DNA from: Stenotrophomonas bentonitica
Lineage (GTDB): Bacteria > Pseudomonadota > Gammaproteobacteria > Xanthomonadales > Xanthomonadaceae
DNA: 64,000 bases
NCBI RefSeq assembly: GCF_002887735.1
Contig: NZ_PKQP01000001.1
Span: forward strand, 558,001 to 622,000
Reading direction: 5' to 3'
Made by a program: the position numbers and the translations under genes. How positions within the stretch are numbered: position 1 is the first letter of the stretch; every line of letters begins with the position of its first letter. The notes under the pieces are model-generated. The model made no database searches. It was given only the letters and a program-made list of their open reading frames with translations, and was not told the origin of the DNA. This document shows positions 28,398-38,837 of the stretch, one piece after another.

Positions 28398-31013
28398 TCA
28401 CATCACCTGCGCCGATTCCAGGAAGTCCTGGGCGAACCGCTGCAGCACGCCGCCGGCCTCGTAGATCGAGACTTCTTCAGCGGTATCCAGGCGGCAGGTG
28501 ACCGGCACCCGCAGCTGTTCACCGTTGCGGCGGTGGATGACCAGGGTCAGCTCGGCACGCGGCACACGCTCGCCGAGCACGTCAAAGGTTTCGGTGCCAT
28601 CGATGCCCAGCGTCTTGCGGTTCACGCCTTCCTTGAACTCCAGCGGCAGCACGCCCATGCCGATCAGGTTGGTGCGGTGGATGCGCTCGAAGCCTTCGGC
28701 CGCGATCGCTTCCACACCGGCCAGGCGCACGCCCTTGGCGGCCCAGTCACGCGAGCTGCCCTGGCCGTAGTCGGCACCGGCGATGATGATCAGCGGCTGC
28801 TTGCGGTCCATGTAGGTTTCGATCGCTTCCCACATGCGGGTGACCTCGCCTTCCGGCTCCACGCGCGCCAGCGACCCCTGCTTGACCTGGCCATCAACCA
28901 CGGCCATTTCGTTGATCAGCTTCGGGTTGGCGAACGTCGCACGCTGCGCGGTGAGATGGTCGCCGCGGTGGGTCGCGTAGGAATTGAAGTCTTCCTCAGG
29001 CAGGCCCATCTTGGCCAGGTATTCACCGGCCGCGCTGCTGGCCATGATCGCATTGGACGGCGACAGATGGTCTGTCGTGATGTTGTCGCCCAGCACCGCC
29101 AGCGGGCGCATGCCGGTGAGGCTGCGGGCACCGGCCAGCGCGCCTTCCCAATACGGCGGGCGGCGGATGTAGGTGCTCTGGGGGCGCCAGTCGTACAGCG
29201 GGCTGATCGGTGCACCGTGTTCCACCTTGAAGGTGAACATCGGGTCGTAGACCTTGCGGAACTGCTCCGGCTTGACGCAGGCCTTGACCACCGCGTCGAT
29301 CTCGGCATCGCTCGGCCACAGGTCCTTCAGCGTGATCGGGTTGCCATCGGCATCGTGGCCGAGCGCATCCTTTTCGATATCGAAGCGCACCGTGCCGGCG
29401 ATCGCGTACGCCACCACCAGCGGCGGCGAGGCCAGGAACGCCTGCTTGGCGTACGGGTGGATGCGGCCGTCGAAGTTGCGGTTGCCCGAAAGCACGGCGG
29501 TGGCATACAGGTCGCGGTCGATCACTTCCTGCTGGATCTTCGGGTCCAGCGCGCCGCTCATGCCGTTGCAGGTGGTGCAGGCGAAGCCCACGATGCCAAA
29601 GCCCATCTGCTCCAGTTCGGTCAGCAGGCCGGCTTCTTCCAGATACAGCTGCACGGCCTTGGAGCCGGGCGCCAGCGAGCTTTTCACCCACGGCTTGCGG
29701 GTCAGCCCGGCGCGGTTGGCATGGCGGGCCAGCAAGGCGGCGGAGATGACGTTGCGCGGGTTGCTGGTGTTGGTGCAACTGGTGATCGCGGCGATGATCA
29801 CGGCGCCATCGGGCATCAGGCCATCGGCCTGTTCCTGCTTGCCCGAGGCGAGCTTGCCTTCGTCGGCGATGCCGCGGGCGGCCAGGTCGGTGGTTGCCAC
29901 ACGCTTGTGCGGGTTCGACGGGCCGGCCATGTTGCGCACCACGCTGGACAGGTCGAACTGCAGCACGCGCTCGTACTGCGCGGTGACCAGATCATCGGCC
30001 CACAGGCCGGTGGCCTTGGCATAGGTTTCCACGAGTGCGACCTGGTCGTCCTCGCGGCCGGTCAGGCGCAGGTAATCCAGGGTCTGCTGGTCGATGTAGA
30101 ACATCGCCGCGGTGGCGCCGAACTCCGGCGTCATGTTGGAAATGGTGGCGCGGTCGCCGATGGTCAGCGCGTTGGCGCCCTCGCCGTAGAACTCGATCCA
30201 CGCACCGACCACGCGCTCCTTGCGCAGGAACTCGGTCAGCGCCAGCACCACGTCGGTGCAGGTGATGCCCGGCTGCGGGCAACCGGTGAGTTCCACGCCG
30301 ATGATGTCGGGCAGGCGCATCCACGAGGCACGGCCGAGCATCACGCTCTCCGCTTCCAGGCCGCCCACGCCGATCGCGATCACGCCCAGCGCGTCCACGT
30401 GCGGGGTGTGGCTGTCGGTGCCCACGCAGGTATCGGGGAAGGCCACCCCGTCGCGCACCTGCACGACCGGCGACATTTTCTCCAGATTGATCTGATGCAT
30501 GATCCCGTTGCCCGGCGGAATCACGTCGACGTTCTTGAACGCCTTCTTGGTCCAGTTGATGAAGTGGAATCGGTCTTCATTGCGGCGGTCTTCGACGGCG
30601 CGGTTCTTCTCGAACGCGGCCTTGTCGAAGCCCGGGAATTCCACCGCCAGCGAGTGATCCACGATCAGCTGGGTCGGCACCACCGGGTTGATCTGCGCCG
30701 GGTCACCGCCGGCATCGGCGATGGCATCGCGCAGGCCGGCCAGATCGACCAGGGCGGTCTGGCCGAGAATGTCATGGCACACCACGCGCGCAGGGAACCA
30801 CGGGAAATCCAGGTCCTGGCGGCGCTCGATCAGCTGGCGCAGCGAGGCCTCCAGCGTGGCCGGGTCGCAGCGGCGCACCAGGTTTTCGGCCAGCACGCGC
30901 GAGGTATACGGCAGCGTGGCATAGGCACCGGGCTGGATCGCATCGACCGCGGCACGGGTATCGAAATAGTCCAGCGCGGTGCCGGGGAGGTTCTTGCGGT
31001 ACTGAGTATTCAT
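28398..31013 (-). CDS. acnD: 2-methylisocitrate dehydratase, Fe/S-dependent AcnD
   Basis: An 871-residue aconitase-superfamily enzyme. The cluster-binding cysteines are visible in SCTNTSNPRN and in ACTTCNGMSG, and the swivel domain in the C-terminal part has GADYGQGSSRDWAAKG. It dehydrates 2-methylcitrate to the PrpF substrate. The ATG at 31013 (MNTQYRKNLPGTALDYFD) matches the family's start; the frame is open upstream. It follows prpC after 139 bp. Placement in the prp cluster and proximity of prpF support AcnD rather than a housekeeping AcnA. Confidence 0.95.
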   Translation of the reverse strand: MNTQYRKNLPGTALDYFDTRAAVDAIQPGAYATLPYTSRVLAENLVRRCDPATLEASLRQLIERRQDLDFPWFPARVVCHDILGQTALVDLAGLRDAIADAGGDPAQINPVVPTQLIVDHSLAVEFPGFDKAAFEKNRAVEDRRNEDRFHFINWTKKAFKNVDVIPPGNGIMHQINLEKMSPVVQVRDGVAFPDTCVGTDSHTPHVDALGVIAIGVGGLEAESVMLGRASWMRLPDIIGVELTGCPQPGITCTDVVLALTEFLRKERVVGAWIEFYGEGANALTIGDRATISNMTPEFGATAAMFYIDQQTLDYLRLTGREDDQVALVETYAKATGLWADDLVTAQYERVLQFDLSSVVRNMAGPSNPHKRVATTDLAARGIADEGKLASGKQEQADGLMPDGAVIIAAITSCTNTSNPRNVISAALLARHANRAGLTRKPWVKSSLAPGSKAVQLYLEEAGLLTELEQMGFGIVGFACTTCNGMSGALDPKIQQEVIDRDLYATAVLSGNRNFDGRIHPYAKQAFLASPPLVVAYAIAGTVRFDIEKDALGHDADGNPITLKDLWPSDAEIDAVVKACVKPEQFRKVYDPMFTFKVEHGAPISPLYDWRPQSTYIRRPPYWEGALAGARSLTGMRPLAVLGDNITTDHLSPSNAIMASSAAGEYLAKMGLPEEDFNSYATHRGDHLTAQRATFANPKLINEMAVVDGQVKQGSLARVEPEGEVTRMWEAIETYMDRKQPLIIIAGADYGQGSSRDWAAKGVRLAGVEAIAAEGFERIHRTNLIGMGVLPLEFKEGVNRKTLGIDGTETFDVLGERVPRAELTLVIHRRNGEQLRVPVTCRLDTAEEVSIYEAGGVLQRFAQDFLESAQVM

Positions 31014-31122
31014 GGCTGGCGATAGCTGCTTGTTGGCGGGCCGGGGCGTCGTGACACCGGCGAAGAAGGAGTAGCGACGCCGCAACGGAGCAGACCGGCA
31101 TCGCGCCGGCCTGTTCCGCAAA

Positions 31123-31140
31123 GCACCCGCGAACGGGTGC
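31123..31140. terminator. Hairpin between prpC and acnD
   Basis: GCACCC-GCGAAC-GGGTGC is a short perfect stem about 13 bp beyond the prpC stop on the minus strand, in the 139-bp prpC-acnD gap. It may be a partial attenuator or mRNA-processing site. The evidence is the symmetry only. Confidence 0.3.
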
Positions 31141-31152
31141 GGTACGTCGGTC

Positions 31153-32310
31153 TTACTTGCGCTGGTCGATCGGCACGAAGGCCTGGTCTTCCGGGCCGGT
31201 GTAGTTCGCACTCGGGCGGATGATCTTGCCGTCGATGCGCTGTTCGATGATGTGCGCGCTCCAACCGGAGGTACGCGCGATTACGAACAGCGGGGTGAAC
31301 ATCGCCGTCGGCACGCCCATCATGTGGTAGCTGACCGCGCTGAACCAATCCACGTTCGGGAACATCTTCTTGATTTCCCACATCACCGATTCCAGACGCT
31401 CGGCGATGTCGTACATCTTGACGTTCTGCTGCTCGGCGGACAGGTCGCGCGCGACCTCCTTGATGATGTTGTTGCGCGGGTCGCTGACGGTATAGACCGG
31501 GTGGCCGAAACCGATCACGACTTCCTTGCGCTCCACGCGGGCCTTGATGTCGGCCTCGGCATCATCCGGGCTGTCGTAGCGCTTCTGCACTTCGAAGGCC
31601 ACTTCATTGGCGCCGCCGTGCTTGGGACCGCGCAGGGCACCGATACCGCCGGTGATCGCACTGTACATGTCGCTGCCGGTGCCGGCGATGACACGGCAGG
31701 CGAAGGTGGAGGCGTTGAACTCGTGCTCGGCGTACAGGATCAGCGAGGTGTGCATCGCCTTGACCCACGAATCCTGCGGCTTCTCACCGTGCAGCAGGTG
31801 CAGGAAGTGACCACCGATGGAGTCATCGTCGGTTTCCACGTCGATCGCACGACCGTTGTGGCTCCAGTGGTACCAGTACAGCAGCATCGAGCCCAGGCAG
31901 GCCATCAGCTTGTCGGCGATGTCGCGCGCGCCCGGATGGTTGTGGTCATCCTTCTCCGGCGACACGCAGCCCAGCACGGAGACGCCGGTGCGCATCACGT
32001 CCATCGGGTGCGCCGACGGCGGCAGTTCTTCCAGCGCGGCCTTGACCGCGGCCGGGATGCCCCGCAGCGACTTCAGCTTGGTCTTGTAGGCCACCAGCTC
32101 GGCGCGGGTCGGCAGTTTGCCGTGAACCAGCAGATGCGCGATTTCCTCAAACTCGCTGGTGTTGGCCAGATCGGCGATGTCATACCCGCGGTAGTGCAGG
32201 TCGTTGCCGCTGCGGCCGACGGTGCACAGCGCGGTGTTGCCGGCGGCGGTGCCCGACAGGGCGACGGATTTCTTCGGCTTGAAGCCGGGGGCGGTAGTGG
32301 TGTCGCTCAT
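31153..32310 (-). CDS. prpC: 2-methylcitrate synthase
   Basis: A 385-residue citrate-synthase-family enzyme that condenses propionyl-CoA with oxaloacetate. Active-site signatures include [14 protein letters not shown] (catalytic His) and the [15 protein letters not shown] tail. Its length matches PrpC rather than the longer GltA. GGAGG precedes the ATG. It is 28 bp downstream of prpB in the same operon. Confidence 0.96.
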   Translation of the reverse strand: MSDTTTAPGFKPKKSVALSGTAAGNTALCTVGRSGNDLHYRGYDIADLANTSEFEEIAHLLVHGKLPTRAELVAYKTKLKSLRGIPAAVKAALEELPPSAHPMDVMRTGVSVLGCVSPEKDDHNHPGARDIADKLMACLGSMLLYWYHWSHNGRAIDVETDDDSIGGHFLHLLHGEKPQDSWVKAMHTSLILYAEHEFNASTFACRVIAGTGSDMYSAITGGIGALRGPKHGGANEVAFEVQKRYDSPDDAEADIKARVERKEVVIGFGHPVYTVSDPRNNIIKEVARDLSAEQQNVKMYDIAERLESVMWEIKKMFPNVDWFSAVSYHMMGVPTAMFTPLFVIARTSGWSAHIIEQRIDGKIIRPSANYTGPEDQAFVPIDQRK

Positions 32311-32338
32311 GATCCCTCCAGAAAACTAGTGTGCGGTC

Positions 32339-33229
32339 TTACTTCTTGGCGGCGAACAACGCATCGAGCTGCTGCTCGAAGGCGTGGTAACCGATACGGT
32401 CGTAAAGTTCCTCGCGGGTCTGCATCGCCTCCACCACATTACGCTGGTGGCCCTCGCGGCGGATGGTCTCATACACGTTCTCGGCCGCCTTGTTGGCAGC
32501 ACGGAACGCGGACAGCGGGAACAGCTGGATGGCGACGCCGGCCGAAGCCAGTTCATCGCGGCTGAACAGCGGCGTGGCACCGAACTCGGTGATGTTGGCC
32601 AGCACCGGCACCTTCACCGCATCGACGAAACGGCGATAGGTGTCCAGATCGTAGGCTGCCTCGGCGAAGATGCCGTCGGCACCGGCCTCGACGCAGGCGA
32701 TGGCGCGCTCGATCGCGGCATCCACACCGTCCACCTGGATGGCATCGGTGCGCGCGATCAGGAAGAAGTCCGGATCGGTCTTGGCATCGGCGGCGGCCTT
32801 GACCCGGTCCACCATCTCCCCCTGCGACACGATCTCCTTGCCCGGCCGGTGACCGCAGCGCTTGGCGCCGACCTGGTCTTCGATATGGCAGGCAGCCGCG
32901 CCGGCCTTGATCAGCGACTTGACGGTGCGCGCGATGTTGAAAGCGCTCGGGCCGAACCCGGTGTCGATGTCCACCATCAGCGGCAGGTCGCACACATCGG
33001 TGATGCGGCGCACGTCGATCAGCACGTCTTCCAGCGTGTTGATGCCCAGGTCCGGCAGGCCCAGCGAGCCGGCCGCGACGCCGCCGCCGGACAGGTAGAT
33101 GGCCCGGTAACCGGCACGCTTGGCCAGCAGCGCGTGGTTGGCGTTGATTGCACCGATCACCTGCAACGGGGATTCGGCGGCCAGTGCGGCGCGGAAACGG
33201 GCGCCAGCGGAGGAAACAGGGGTGCTCAT
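32339..33229 (-). CDS. prpB: 2-methylisocitrate lyase
   Basis: A 296-residue isocitrate-lyase-superfamily enzyme that splits 2-methylisocitrate into pyruvate and succinate. The [10 protein letters not shown] catalytic loop (Cys general acid) and VDIDTGFG metal-site region are present. The ATG at 33229 gives the family-normal length. An in-frame ATG at 33241 is possible but offers no better ribosome-binding site. It is the first gene of the minus-strand prp operon, divergent from prpR. A sigma-54-like promoter begins about 35 bp upstream. Confidence 0.96.
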   Translation of the reverse strand: MSTPVSSAGARFRAALAAESPLQVIGAINANHALLAKRAGYRAIYLSGGGVAAGSLGLPDLGINTLEDVLIDVRRITDVCDLPLMVDIDTGFGPSAFNIARTVKSLIKAGAAACHIEDQVGAKRCGHRPGKEIVSQGEMVDRVKAAADAKTDPDFFLIARTDAIQVDGVDAAIERAIACVEAGADGIFAEAAYDLDTYRRFVDAVKVPVLANITEFGATPLFSRDELASAGVAIQLFPLSAFRAANKAAENVYETIRREGHQRNVVEAMQTREELYDRIGYHAFEQQLDALFAAKK

Positions 33230-33262
33230 GCGGCATTCCATCGTGGTTGACCGGTGGATAAG

Positions 33263-33278
33263 CACAAGGGCCGTGCCA
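33263..33278 (-). promoter_or_regulatory. Candidate sigma-54 promoter of the prpB operon
   Basis: The minus strand reads TGGCACG-GCCC-TTGTGC. The -24 element is a perfect match to the sigma-54 consensus and the spacing of 4 is correct; the -12 element is TTGTG instead of TTGCT/A. It lies 34 bp before the prpB ATG and is paired with a sigma-54-dependent activator (PrpR) encoded next door. Confidence 0.7.
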
Positions 33279-33322
33279 GCTCGCAAGTAACTGATTTCAT
33301 TGATTCAACACCGGGACGAGGA

Positions 33323-33381
33323 TGTTTCACCTTGAAACATTGAAACACCTGTAACATGGCTGGAACTGAAACACTGAAACA
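33323..33381. promoter_or_regulatory. Repeated candidate PrpR-binding sites (upstream activating sequence)
   Basis: The heptamer TGAAACA occurs four times in the same orientation: 33333-33339, 33341-33347, 33367-33373 and 33375-33381. Each pair has an 8-bp period, and the two pairs are 34 bp apart. A fifth copy, inverted, at 33323-33329 makes a perfect TGTTTCA-CCT-TGAAACA palindrome. The block lies about 70-130 bp upstream of the expected prpB transcription start and directly before prpR, so it could serve both activation of prpB and autoregulation. Confidence 0.65.
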
Positions 33382-33386
33382 CGCCC

Positions 33387-35009
33387 ATGTCGATCAGCCT
33401 GCCCCGCCACCGCTCCCGCCTGTCTGATCCGGAGGCCGGCCAGCTGCCGGTGATCTGGACGGTCAGCGTGTCGCGCTTGACCGGCCTGCTCGGCGATGTG
33501 ATCCCGGAGTTCGACCGCCGCGCCCGCATCGTGCCCATCAACCTCGGCTTCGAGGAGGCGGTGGATGTGATCGGCCAGCGCCTGCGCCGCGAACACTGCG
33601 ACGTGGTGATCGCCGGCGGCTCGAATGCGGCCTACCTGCGCAGCCGGCTGGAGGTGCCGCTGGTCCCGATCCAGGCCAACGGCTTCGACCTGATGGAAGC
33701 GCTGGCGCGCGCACGCCGGATCGCCCCCAGGATCGGCCTGGTCACCCATGCCACCGATGTGCCGACCTTCGGCAGTTTCCAGCACAGCTTCGGGCTGGAC
33801 ATCGAGCATCGCCGCTTCGTCACCCGCGAGGACGCGCGCGACTGCATCGCGGACATGCGCGCCAATGGCATCGAGGTCATCGTCGGCACCGGCATGGCGA
33901 TCGACCATGCCGAGCAGGTCGGGCTGCCCGGCGTGCTGCTGTACTCGGCCGACTCGGTACGACAGGCCTTCGAACATGCGCTGGAGCTGACCCAGACCCT
34001 GGCCCGCTCCGGTGCGTCCTCGTTGCGGCGGCGGGCACCGCCCAAGCGACGCGATGCCGACCATGCCCTGCTCGGCGACAGTGCCGCGATGCAGCAGGTG
34101 CGCGAGCACATCGCACTGTATGCGCCCTACGACAGCACGGTGCTGATCACCGGCGCCACCGGCACCGGCAAGGAACTGGTGGCCCGGCAACTGCACAGCG
34201 CCAGCGGCCGGCGTGGCCGCTTCGTCGCGCTGAACTGCGGGGCGATCAGCGAATCCCTGCTTGAAGCCGAGCTGTTCGGTTACAACGAAGGGGCGTTCAC
34301 CGGCGCCCGCCGCGGCGGTCGCGTGGGCCTGGTGGAAGCGGCCGACGGCGGCACCCTGTTCCTGGATGAAATCGGCGAACTGCCGTTGCCGCTGCAGACC
34401 CGGTTGCTGCGCGTTCTGGAAGAGCGCGAAGTGTTGCGCGTGGGCGCCACCGAGCCGACGCCGGTGGACGTACGCGTGGTCGCCGCCACCCTGCAGACGC
34501 TGGAATCGCTGGTGGACACACAACGTTTCCGCCGCGATCTCTACTACCGCCTGGCCGCACTGCGCATCGCGCTGCCGATGCTGCACGAACGGCGAGAGGA
34601 TGTCCCCTTGCTGGTGAGCCACTTCTTCCGGCAGCTCGCCGGTACGGACGCGCCGCTGTCCGCCGAGGCACTGGCGCGGCTGCGCGACTACCCGTGGCCC
34701 GGCAATGTACGTGAACTTCGCAACATGGTGGACCGGCTGCGCATCCACTGGCAGCAGCAGCCGGGTGAGCTGTCGTTGCCGCAGATGCTGCACTGGCTGC
34801 CGGAGCTGCATGCAGTGCACACCGTGCCCGCGAGCCGAGCCACCACCCCACCCGGGGCACTCACCGCTGCAACGGCGGCGCGGCCGGATGCGGACGCACT
34901 ACAGCAACTGCTGGCCGACTGCGGCGGCAACCGCGAGCAGGCCTGCGCACAGCTGGGGGTTTCGCGGACCACGCTGTGGCGATGGCTGCGCGAGGCGACG
35001 CCAGGGTGA
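33387..35009 (+). CDS. prpR: Propionate catabolism sigma-54 activator PrpR
   Basis: A 540-residue enhancer-binding protein. The N-terminal PrpR_N ligand domain (about 20-205), thought to sense 2-methylcitrate, is followed by the AAA+ domain (about 230-460). That domain has Walker A GATGTGKE, the sigma-54-contacting [11 protein letters not shown] and Walker [16 protein letters not shown]-terminal Fis-type helix-turn-helix (about 500-537, [19 protein letters not shown]) binds DNA. It is divergent from prpB, with a 157-bp gap holding a sigma-54-like promoter and repeated sites. Its TGA abuts the pdxH stop with no spacer. Confidence 0.95.
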   Translation: MSISLPRHRSRLSDPEAGQLPVIWTVSVSRLTGLLGDVIPEFDRRARIVPINLGFEEAVDVIGQRLRREHCDVVIAGGSNAAYLRSRLEVPLVPIQANGFDLMEALARARRIAPRIGLVTHATDVPTFGSFQHSFGLDIEHRRFVTREDARDCIADMRANGIEVIVGTGMAIDHAEQVGLPGVLLYSADSVRQAFEHALELTQTLARSGASSLRRRAPPKRRDADHALLGDSAAMQQVREHIALYAPYDSTVLITGATGTGKELVARQLHSASGRRGRFVALNCGAISESLLEAELFGYNEGAFTGARRGGRVGLVEAADGGTLFLDEIGELPLPLQTRLLRVLEEREVLRVGATEPTPVDVRVVAATLQTLESLVDTQRFRRDLYYRLAALRIALPMLHERREDVPLLVSHFFRQLAGTDAPLSAEALARLRDYPWPGNVRELRNMVDRLRIHWQQQPGELSLPQMLHWLPELHAVHTVPASRATTPPGALTAATAARPDADALQQLLADCGGNREQACAQLGVSRTTLWRWLREATPG

Positions 35010-35609
35010 TTACGGGAACAGCATCCGCTTGCTCCACTGGCCATCGGCGCCGACCTCATAGCACCAGCGCTCGTGCAGGCGGAACTGCGCGCCGTACCAG
35101 AACTCGATCCGCTGCGGCACCACGCGCAGGCCGCTCCAGCCGTCCGGGCGCGGCACATCGCGGCCGTCGAAGCTGGCCTCGGTGGTCGCCACGCGTGCAT
35201 CGAACTCCTCGCGTGAGGCCAGCGTCTTCGATTGCAGCGATGCCCACGCGCCAATCTGGCTCATGCGCGGGCGCGAGGCGAAGTACGCATCAGCCTCGGC
35301 ATCGCTGACCTGCTCCACCCGCCCTTCGATGCGCACCTGGATGCCGGCCTCGCGCAGGCTGCGCCACAGGAACAGCAGCGCGGCCTGCGGATTGGCCTGC
35401 AGCTCACGGCCCTTGTGGCTGTCCAGGTGGGTGTAGAACACGAAACCGCGTTCGTCGAACGCCTTGAGCAGCACCGTGCGCGCCGAAGGCTGGCGGTTCT
35501 GGTCGGCCGTGGCCACCGTCATCGCATTGGGTTCGACTTCCCGGCTCGCCCTGGCTTCTTCAAACAGCCCGGCAAAGGTGGACAACGCTTCGGCATACAG
35601 ATCGGTCAT
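35010..35609 (-). CDS. pdxH: Pyridoxine/pyridoxamine 5'-phosphate oxidase
   Basis: A 199-residue FMN enzyme that makes pyridoxal 5'-phosphate. The FMN-binding stretch [24 protein letters not shown] and the C-terminal RLHERWCYE are family hallmarks (substrate-binding Arg and His). The ATG at 35609 starts the conserved N-terminus [12 protein letters not shown]; the frame is open upstream. It is divergent from the glycerate-kinase-like gene across 41 bp and convergent with prpR with no gap. Confidence 0.94.
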   Translation of the reverse strand: MTDLYAEALSTFAGLFEEARASREVEPNAMTVATADQNRQPSARTVLLKAFDERGFVFYTHLDSHKGRELQANPQAALLFLWRSLREAGIQVRIEGRVEQVSDAEADAYFASRPRMSQIGAWASLQSKTLASREEFDARVATTEASFDGRDVPRPDGWSGLRVVPQRIEFWYGAQFRLHERWCYEVGADGQWSKRMLFP

Positions 35610-35650
35610 GGCGGTTTTCTTGTCACGCGGTTTGGGTTTATTGTCGCTGC

Positions 35651-36478
35651 ATGCCTGCACCTGCGTACATGCCCCCGACAAAAGGTTTTCCGGATGCGCT
35701 GGTCGCGCAGGCGCTGGATGACGCATTGAGCTTCGGTGCGGCCATCCCAGTATTGGCGATCAGCGGCCTGCAGGGGAGTGGCAAATCGACGCTGGCCGCC
35801 CAGGTCGTGGCGCTGGCGGAAACGCGCGGCCTGCGCGCGGCCATGCTTTCCATCGATGATGTCTACCTGACCCGTGCCCAGCGCCAACGCCTGGCGCGGC
35901 AGGTCCACCCGCTGCTGCTGACCCGCGGCCCGCCAGGCACCCACGATCTGGCCTTGGCCCATGCCACGCTGGACGCGGTCGCCGCTGGTGGGCCGGTCGC
36001 CTTGCCCCGGTTCGACAAGCTCGCTGACGAGCGCCTGCCCGAGAAAGACTGGACACGCATCGACGGTCCCCTCGACCTGCTGGTGTTCGAAGGCTGGTTC
36101 CTTGGCACGCCCGCGCAGGGTGAGGCCGAATTGGAGCCACCGCTCAATGCACTCGAGCGCGAGGCCGATGTGGATGGCCGCTGGCGGCGCTGGTGCAATC
36201 AGGCACTGGCCGAGCAGTACCCCGCGCTGTGGCAGCGGTGCGACCGGCTGTGGTTCCTGCAGCCGCCGGATTTCTCGGTGATCCCGCGCTGGCGCTGGCA
36301 GCAGGAGCAGAACCTGCAGGCCGCCCAACCCGACCGCAGCAGCATGAGCCGCGCCCAGCTGGAGCGGTTCGTGCAGTACTACGAACGGGTCAGCCGCCAG
36401 GCCCTGCGCACCCTGCCGGAACGGGCGGACAAGGTGATCGCGCTGGACGAGCAGCGCCGGATCGTCGCCACGCGCTGA
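35651..36478 (+). CDS. Kinase of the D-glycerate 3-kinase (GLYK-like) family
   Basis: A 275-residue P-loop protein with [14 protein letters not shown] (about residues 39-52), SIDDVYLT, a RGPPGTHD loop and FEGWFLG. These are typical of the plant-type D-glycerate 3-kinase family, which is related to uridine kinase and pantothenate kinase folds. The expected reaction is ATP-dependent phosphorylation of D-glycerate to 3-phosphoglycerate, but other small-molecule substrates are possible. The start at 35651 is the first in-frame ATG; 35669 is an alternative. Confidence 0.82.
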   Translation: MPAPAYMPPTKGFPDALVAQALDDALSFGAAIPVLAISGLQGSGKSTLAAQVVALAETRGLRAAMLSIDDVYLTRAQRQRLARQVHPLLLTRGPPGTHDLALAHATLDAVAAGGPVALPRFDKLADERLPEKDWTRIDGPLDLLVFEGWFLGTPAQGEAELEPPLNALEREADVDGRWRRWCNQALAEQYPALWQRCDRLWFLQPPDFSVIPRWRWQQEQNLQAAQPDRSSMSRAQLERFVQYYERVSRQALRTLPERADKVIALDEQRRIVATR

Positions 36479-36505
36479 CCGGCGCCGGAGCCGAGCCCGC
36501 GGCGA

Positions 36506-36709
36506 TCAGCTGACCAGGAAGGTCACGCGCAGGTTCACCCGCCACTCGGTGATGTTGCCTTCGCCATCGGTCACCACCTTGGTTTCATTGATCCAGGCGC
36601 CCTGGATGCCTTTGACCGTCTCGGAGACCTTCTTCAGGCCGCTGCGCACGGCGTCTTCGACGCTGGTCTTGGACGAGGCGTTGATCTCGATGATCTTGGC
36701 GACAGACAT
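36506..36709 (-). CDS. Dodecin, flavin-binding storage protein
   Basis: A 67-residue dodecin. It has the [20 protein letters not shown] start and a beta-strand with [22 protein letters not shown], including the Trp that stacks on flavin. Dodecins form 12-mers that bind flavin dimers and buffer them against photochemical damage. GGAG precedes the ATG at 36709. It is convergent with the glycerate-kinase-like gene and divergent from aroK. Confidence 0.93.
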   Translation of the reverse strand: MSVAKIIEINASSKTSVEDAVRSGLKKVSETVKGIQGAWINETKVVTDGEGNITEWRVNLRVTFLVS

Positions 36710-36804
36710 GGTTCGCTCCGGTGTCGCGCGGGACAGTCCGCACCCGCCCACCATGGGGGCCGCCGCGTAAAGGCGATGGCACGGAGATGTTAGGATCGAG
36801 GGTA

Positions 36805-37347
36805 ATGAATCCCGCTCCGAACCTGATCCTGATTGGCCCGATGGGCGCCGGCAAAACCTGCATCGGGCGCCGGCTGGCCGAGCGCTTCACGCTGGACTTC
36901 GTGGATGCCGACCAGGCCATCGTGGACAGCACCGGGGCCAGCATTCCGGCGATCTTCGAACTCGCTGGGGAAGCCGGGTTCCGCCAGCACGAACGCCAGG
37001 TCCTGCACGCTCTGCTGGACGGCCATGGCCAGTTGATCTCCACCGGGGGGGGCGCCGTGCTGGACCCGGACAACCGCGCGGCCATCGCCCGGCGCGGCTT
37101 CGTGGTCTACCTGCGGGTCAGCGTGCCGGCCCAGCTGGAGCGGCTGGCCCGCGACCGCGGCCGCCCGCTGCTGCAGCGCCCGGACCGCGAGCAGGTGCTG
37201 CACGAAATGGCCGCCGCCCGCGATCCGCTCTACCAGGGCCTGGCCGACCTCACGCTGGATACCGATCTCTACACGCCCGCCGAGGCCACTGCGCAGCTGG
37301 TGCTGCGCCTGGCCGCGCAGTGGCAGCGACAGGAAACTCCCGAATGA
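36805..37347 (+). CDS. aroK: Shikimate kinase
   Basis: A 180-residue P-loop kinase of the shikimate pathway. Walker A is [16 protein letters not shown], the shikimate-binding [11 protein letters not shown] follows, and [10 protein letters not shown] and the lid RDRGRPLL complete the signature. The ATG at 36805 has GAGGG upstream; the frame is open further, but the family begins with [11 protein letters not shown]. It overlaps aroB by 4 bp (ATGA), a classic aroKB pairing. Confidence 0.96.
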   Translation: MNPAPNLILIGPMGAGKTCIGRRLAERFTLDFVDADQAIVDSTGASIPAIFELAGEAGFRQHERQVLHALLDGHGQLISTGGGAVLDPDNRAAIARRGFVVYLRVSVPAQLERLARDRGRPLLQRPDREQVLHEMAAARDPLYQGLADLTLDTDLYTPAEATAQLVLRLAAQWQRQETPE

Positions 37348-38453
37348 CCCCCGCCCCGCGTACCGTTGCCGTCAGCGGCGACACCCCCTACACCATCCAC
37401 ATCGGCCCCGGCCTGCTTGGCCAGGGAGAACTGCTGGCCCGCCATGTGCGTGGCCGCCACGTGCTGCTGCTCAGCGACTCCTCGGTCGCCCCGCTTTACC
37501 TGGCAGGGGTGAAGGCGGCGCTGCTGGCCACGCGCCCGGACCTGCTGATCGGCGAGCTGGTGCTGCCGGCCGGCGAAGCCTCCAAGACCCTGGCCCACTT
37601 CGGCGATGCGATCACCGCCCTGGCCGCCCTCGGCGCCACCCGCGATGCCTGCGTAATGGCCCTCGGCGGTGGCGTGGCCGGTGATCTGGCCGGCTTCGCC
37701 GCGGCCTGCTGGATGCGCGGCGTGGACTGCGTGCAGCTGCCGACCTCGCTGCTGGCAATGGTCGATTCCTCGGTCGGCGGCAAAACCGCGGTGGACATCC
37801 CCGAAGGCAAGAACCTGGTCGGGGCGTTCCACCCGCCGCGCGCCGTCATCGCCGATACCGCCGCCCTGCGCACCCTGCCGCCCCGCGAACTGCGCGCCGG
37901 CCTGGCCGAAGTGATCAAGTACGGCGCGATCCGCGATCCGCTGTTCTTCCAGTGGCTGCAGGCCGAGCATGCCGCGCTGCTGGCCGGCGATGACACCGCG
38001 CTGGCCCAGGCCATCGCGCGCAGCTGCGAGCACAAGGCCGAGATCGTCGCGCGCGATCCGCTGGAAAAGGGCGAACGCGCCCTGCTCAACCTCGGCCATA
38101 CCTTCGGCCACGCGATCGAGACCGAACAGGGCTACGGCGCGCCGGGCAACGACAACCTCAACCACGGCGAAGCGGTCGCGGTCGGCATGGTGCTGGCCGC
38201 GCGCCTGTCGGCCCAGCTGGGCATGAGCGAGGAGGCAGACACCGAGCAGCTGCGCGAGCTGCTGCTGCGCTACGAACTGCCGGTGGCCATTCCGGCCGGC
38301 CTGGCGCCGGAGGCGCTGCTGGCCCGGATGCGGCTGGACAAGAAGAATGTCGCCGGCCGGTTGCGACTGGTGCTGTGGCGTGGCATCGGCCGCGCCGAAG
38401 TCGTCGCCGACGTCGACGAGGCCGACGTGCTGCGCGTGCTGGCCGCCGGCTGA
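37344..38453 (+). CDS. aroB: 3-dehydroquinate synthase
   Basis: A 369-residue NAD- and zinc-dependent enzyme of aromatic amino-acid synthesis. Visible features are [38 protein letters not shown], and the zinc-ligand region [10 protein letters not shown] with HGEAVAVGM. The start overlaps the aroK stop codon, so the two steps are translated together. Length is normal for the family. Confidence 0.97.
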   Translation: MTPAPRTVAVSGDTPYTIHIGPGLLGQGELLARHVRGRHVLLLSDSSVAPLYLAGVKAALLATRPDLLIGELVLPAGEASKTLAHFGDAITALAALGATRDACVMALGGGVAGDLAGFAAACWMRGVDCVQLPTSLLAMVDSSVGGKTAVDIPEGKNLVGAFHPPRAVIADTAALRTLPPRELRAGLAEVIKYGAIRDPLFFQWLQAEHAALLAGDDTALAQAIARSCEHKAEIVARDPLEKGERALLNLGHTFGHAIETEQGYGAPGNDNLNHGEAVAVGMVLAARLSAQLGMSEEADTEQLRELLLRYELPVAIPAGLAPEALLARMRLDKKNVAGRLRLVLWRGIGRAEVVADVDEADVLRVLAAG

Positions 38454-38512
38454 GCGTGCGACGTTCCGCCGCACCTGCCCCGTTGCTGACGGCCGCCTCC
38501 GGCGTTCACGGC

Positions 38513-38518
38513 TACAAT
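38513..38518 (+). promoter_or_regulatory. Candidate -10 box placing the WGR mRNA start at its ATG
   Basis: TACAAT is a near-ideal -10 hexamer. It ends exactly 6 bp before the ATG of the WGR gene, so transcription would begin at the A of the start codon and give a leaderless mRNA. No convincing -35 box is present at 16-18 bp. Confidence 0.4.
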
Positions 38519-38524
38519 CGGGGC

Positions 38525-38776
38525 ATGCGCGTCTTCCTGCACCAACATCCCCGCGGTGCCGATCCGGCCCGCTATCTCCAGCTCACCCTGCAACCGGACC
38601 TGTTCGGCGGCTGGGAGCTGCTGCTGGAGTCCGGCCCGATCGGCGGGCGCGGGCAACTGCGCCGCGAGCTGTACCTGCAGGAAGACGTGGCGCTGGCCGC
38701 GTTCGAAAAGGCACGCGATGCGCACCTGCACCGCGGCTACGAAGTGACCTACACCAGCAGCGACGCGCCGCACTGA
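38525..38776 (+). CDS. WGR-domain protein
   Basis: An 83-residue protein that is essentially one WGR domain: YLQLTLQPDLFGGWELLLE, then the domain's namesake region in the variant form SGPIGGRGQ, then a helix FEKARDAHLHRGY. WGR domains bind nucleic acid in eukaryotic PARPs; small bacterial versions have no established role. It follows aroB after 71 bp and precedes hemE by 61 bp on the same strand. No ribosome-binding site is evident and a -10-like box lies 6 bp upstream. The ATG is the only sensible start. Confidence 0.82.
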   Translation: MRVFLHQHPRGADPARYLQLTLQPDLFGGWELLLESGPIGGRGQLRRELYLQEDVALAAFEKARDAHLHRGYEVTYTSSDAPH

Positions 38777-38837
38777 GCGGCCACCGCCGCACTGACCCCA
38801 TTCGGCCCCGCGCCACCAGATCCCAAGGAAGCGTTCC

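Noticed and set aside
28299..31025. A 908-codon open frame on the plus strand
   Set aside because: Antisense shadow of acnD with low-complexity composition and no homologous features.
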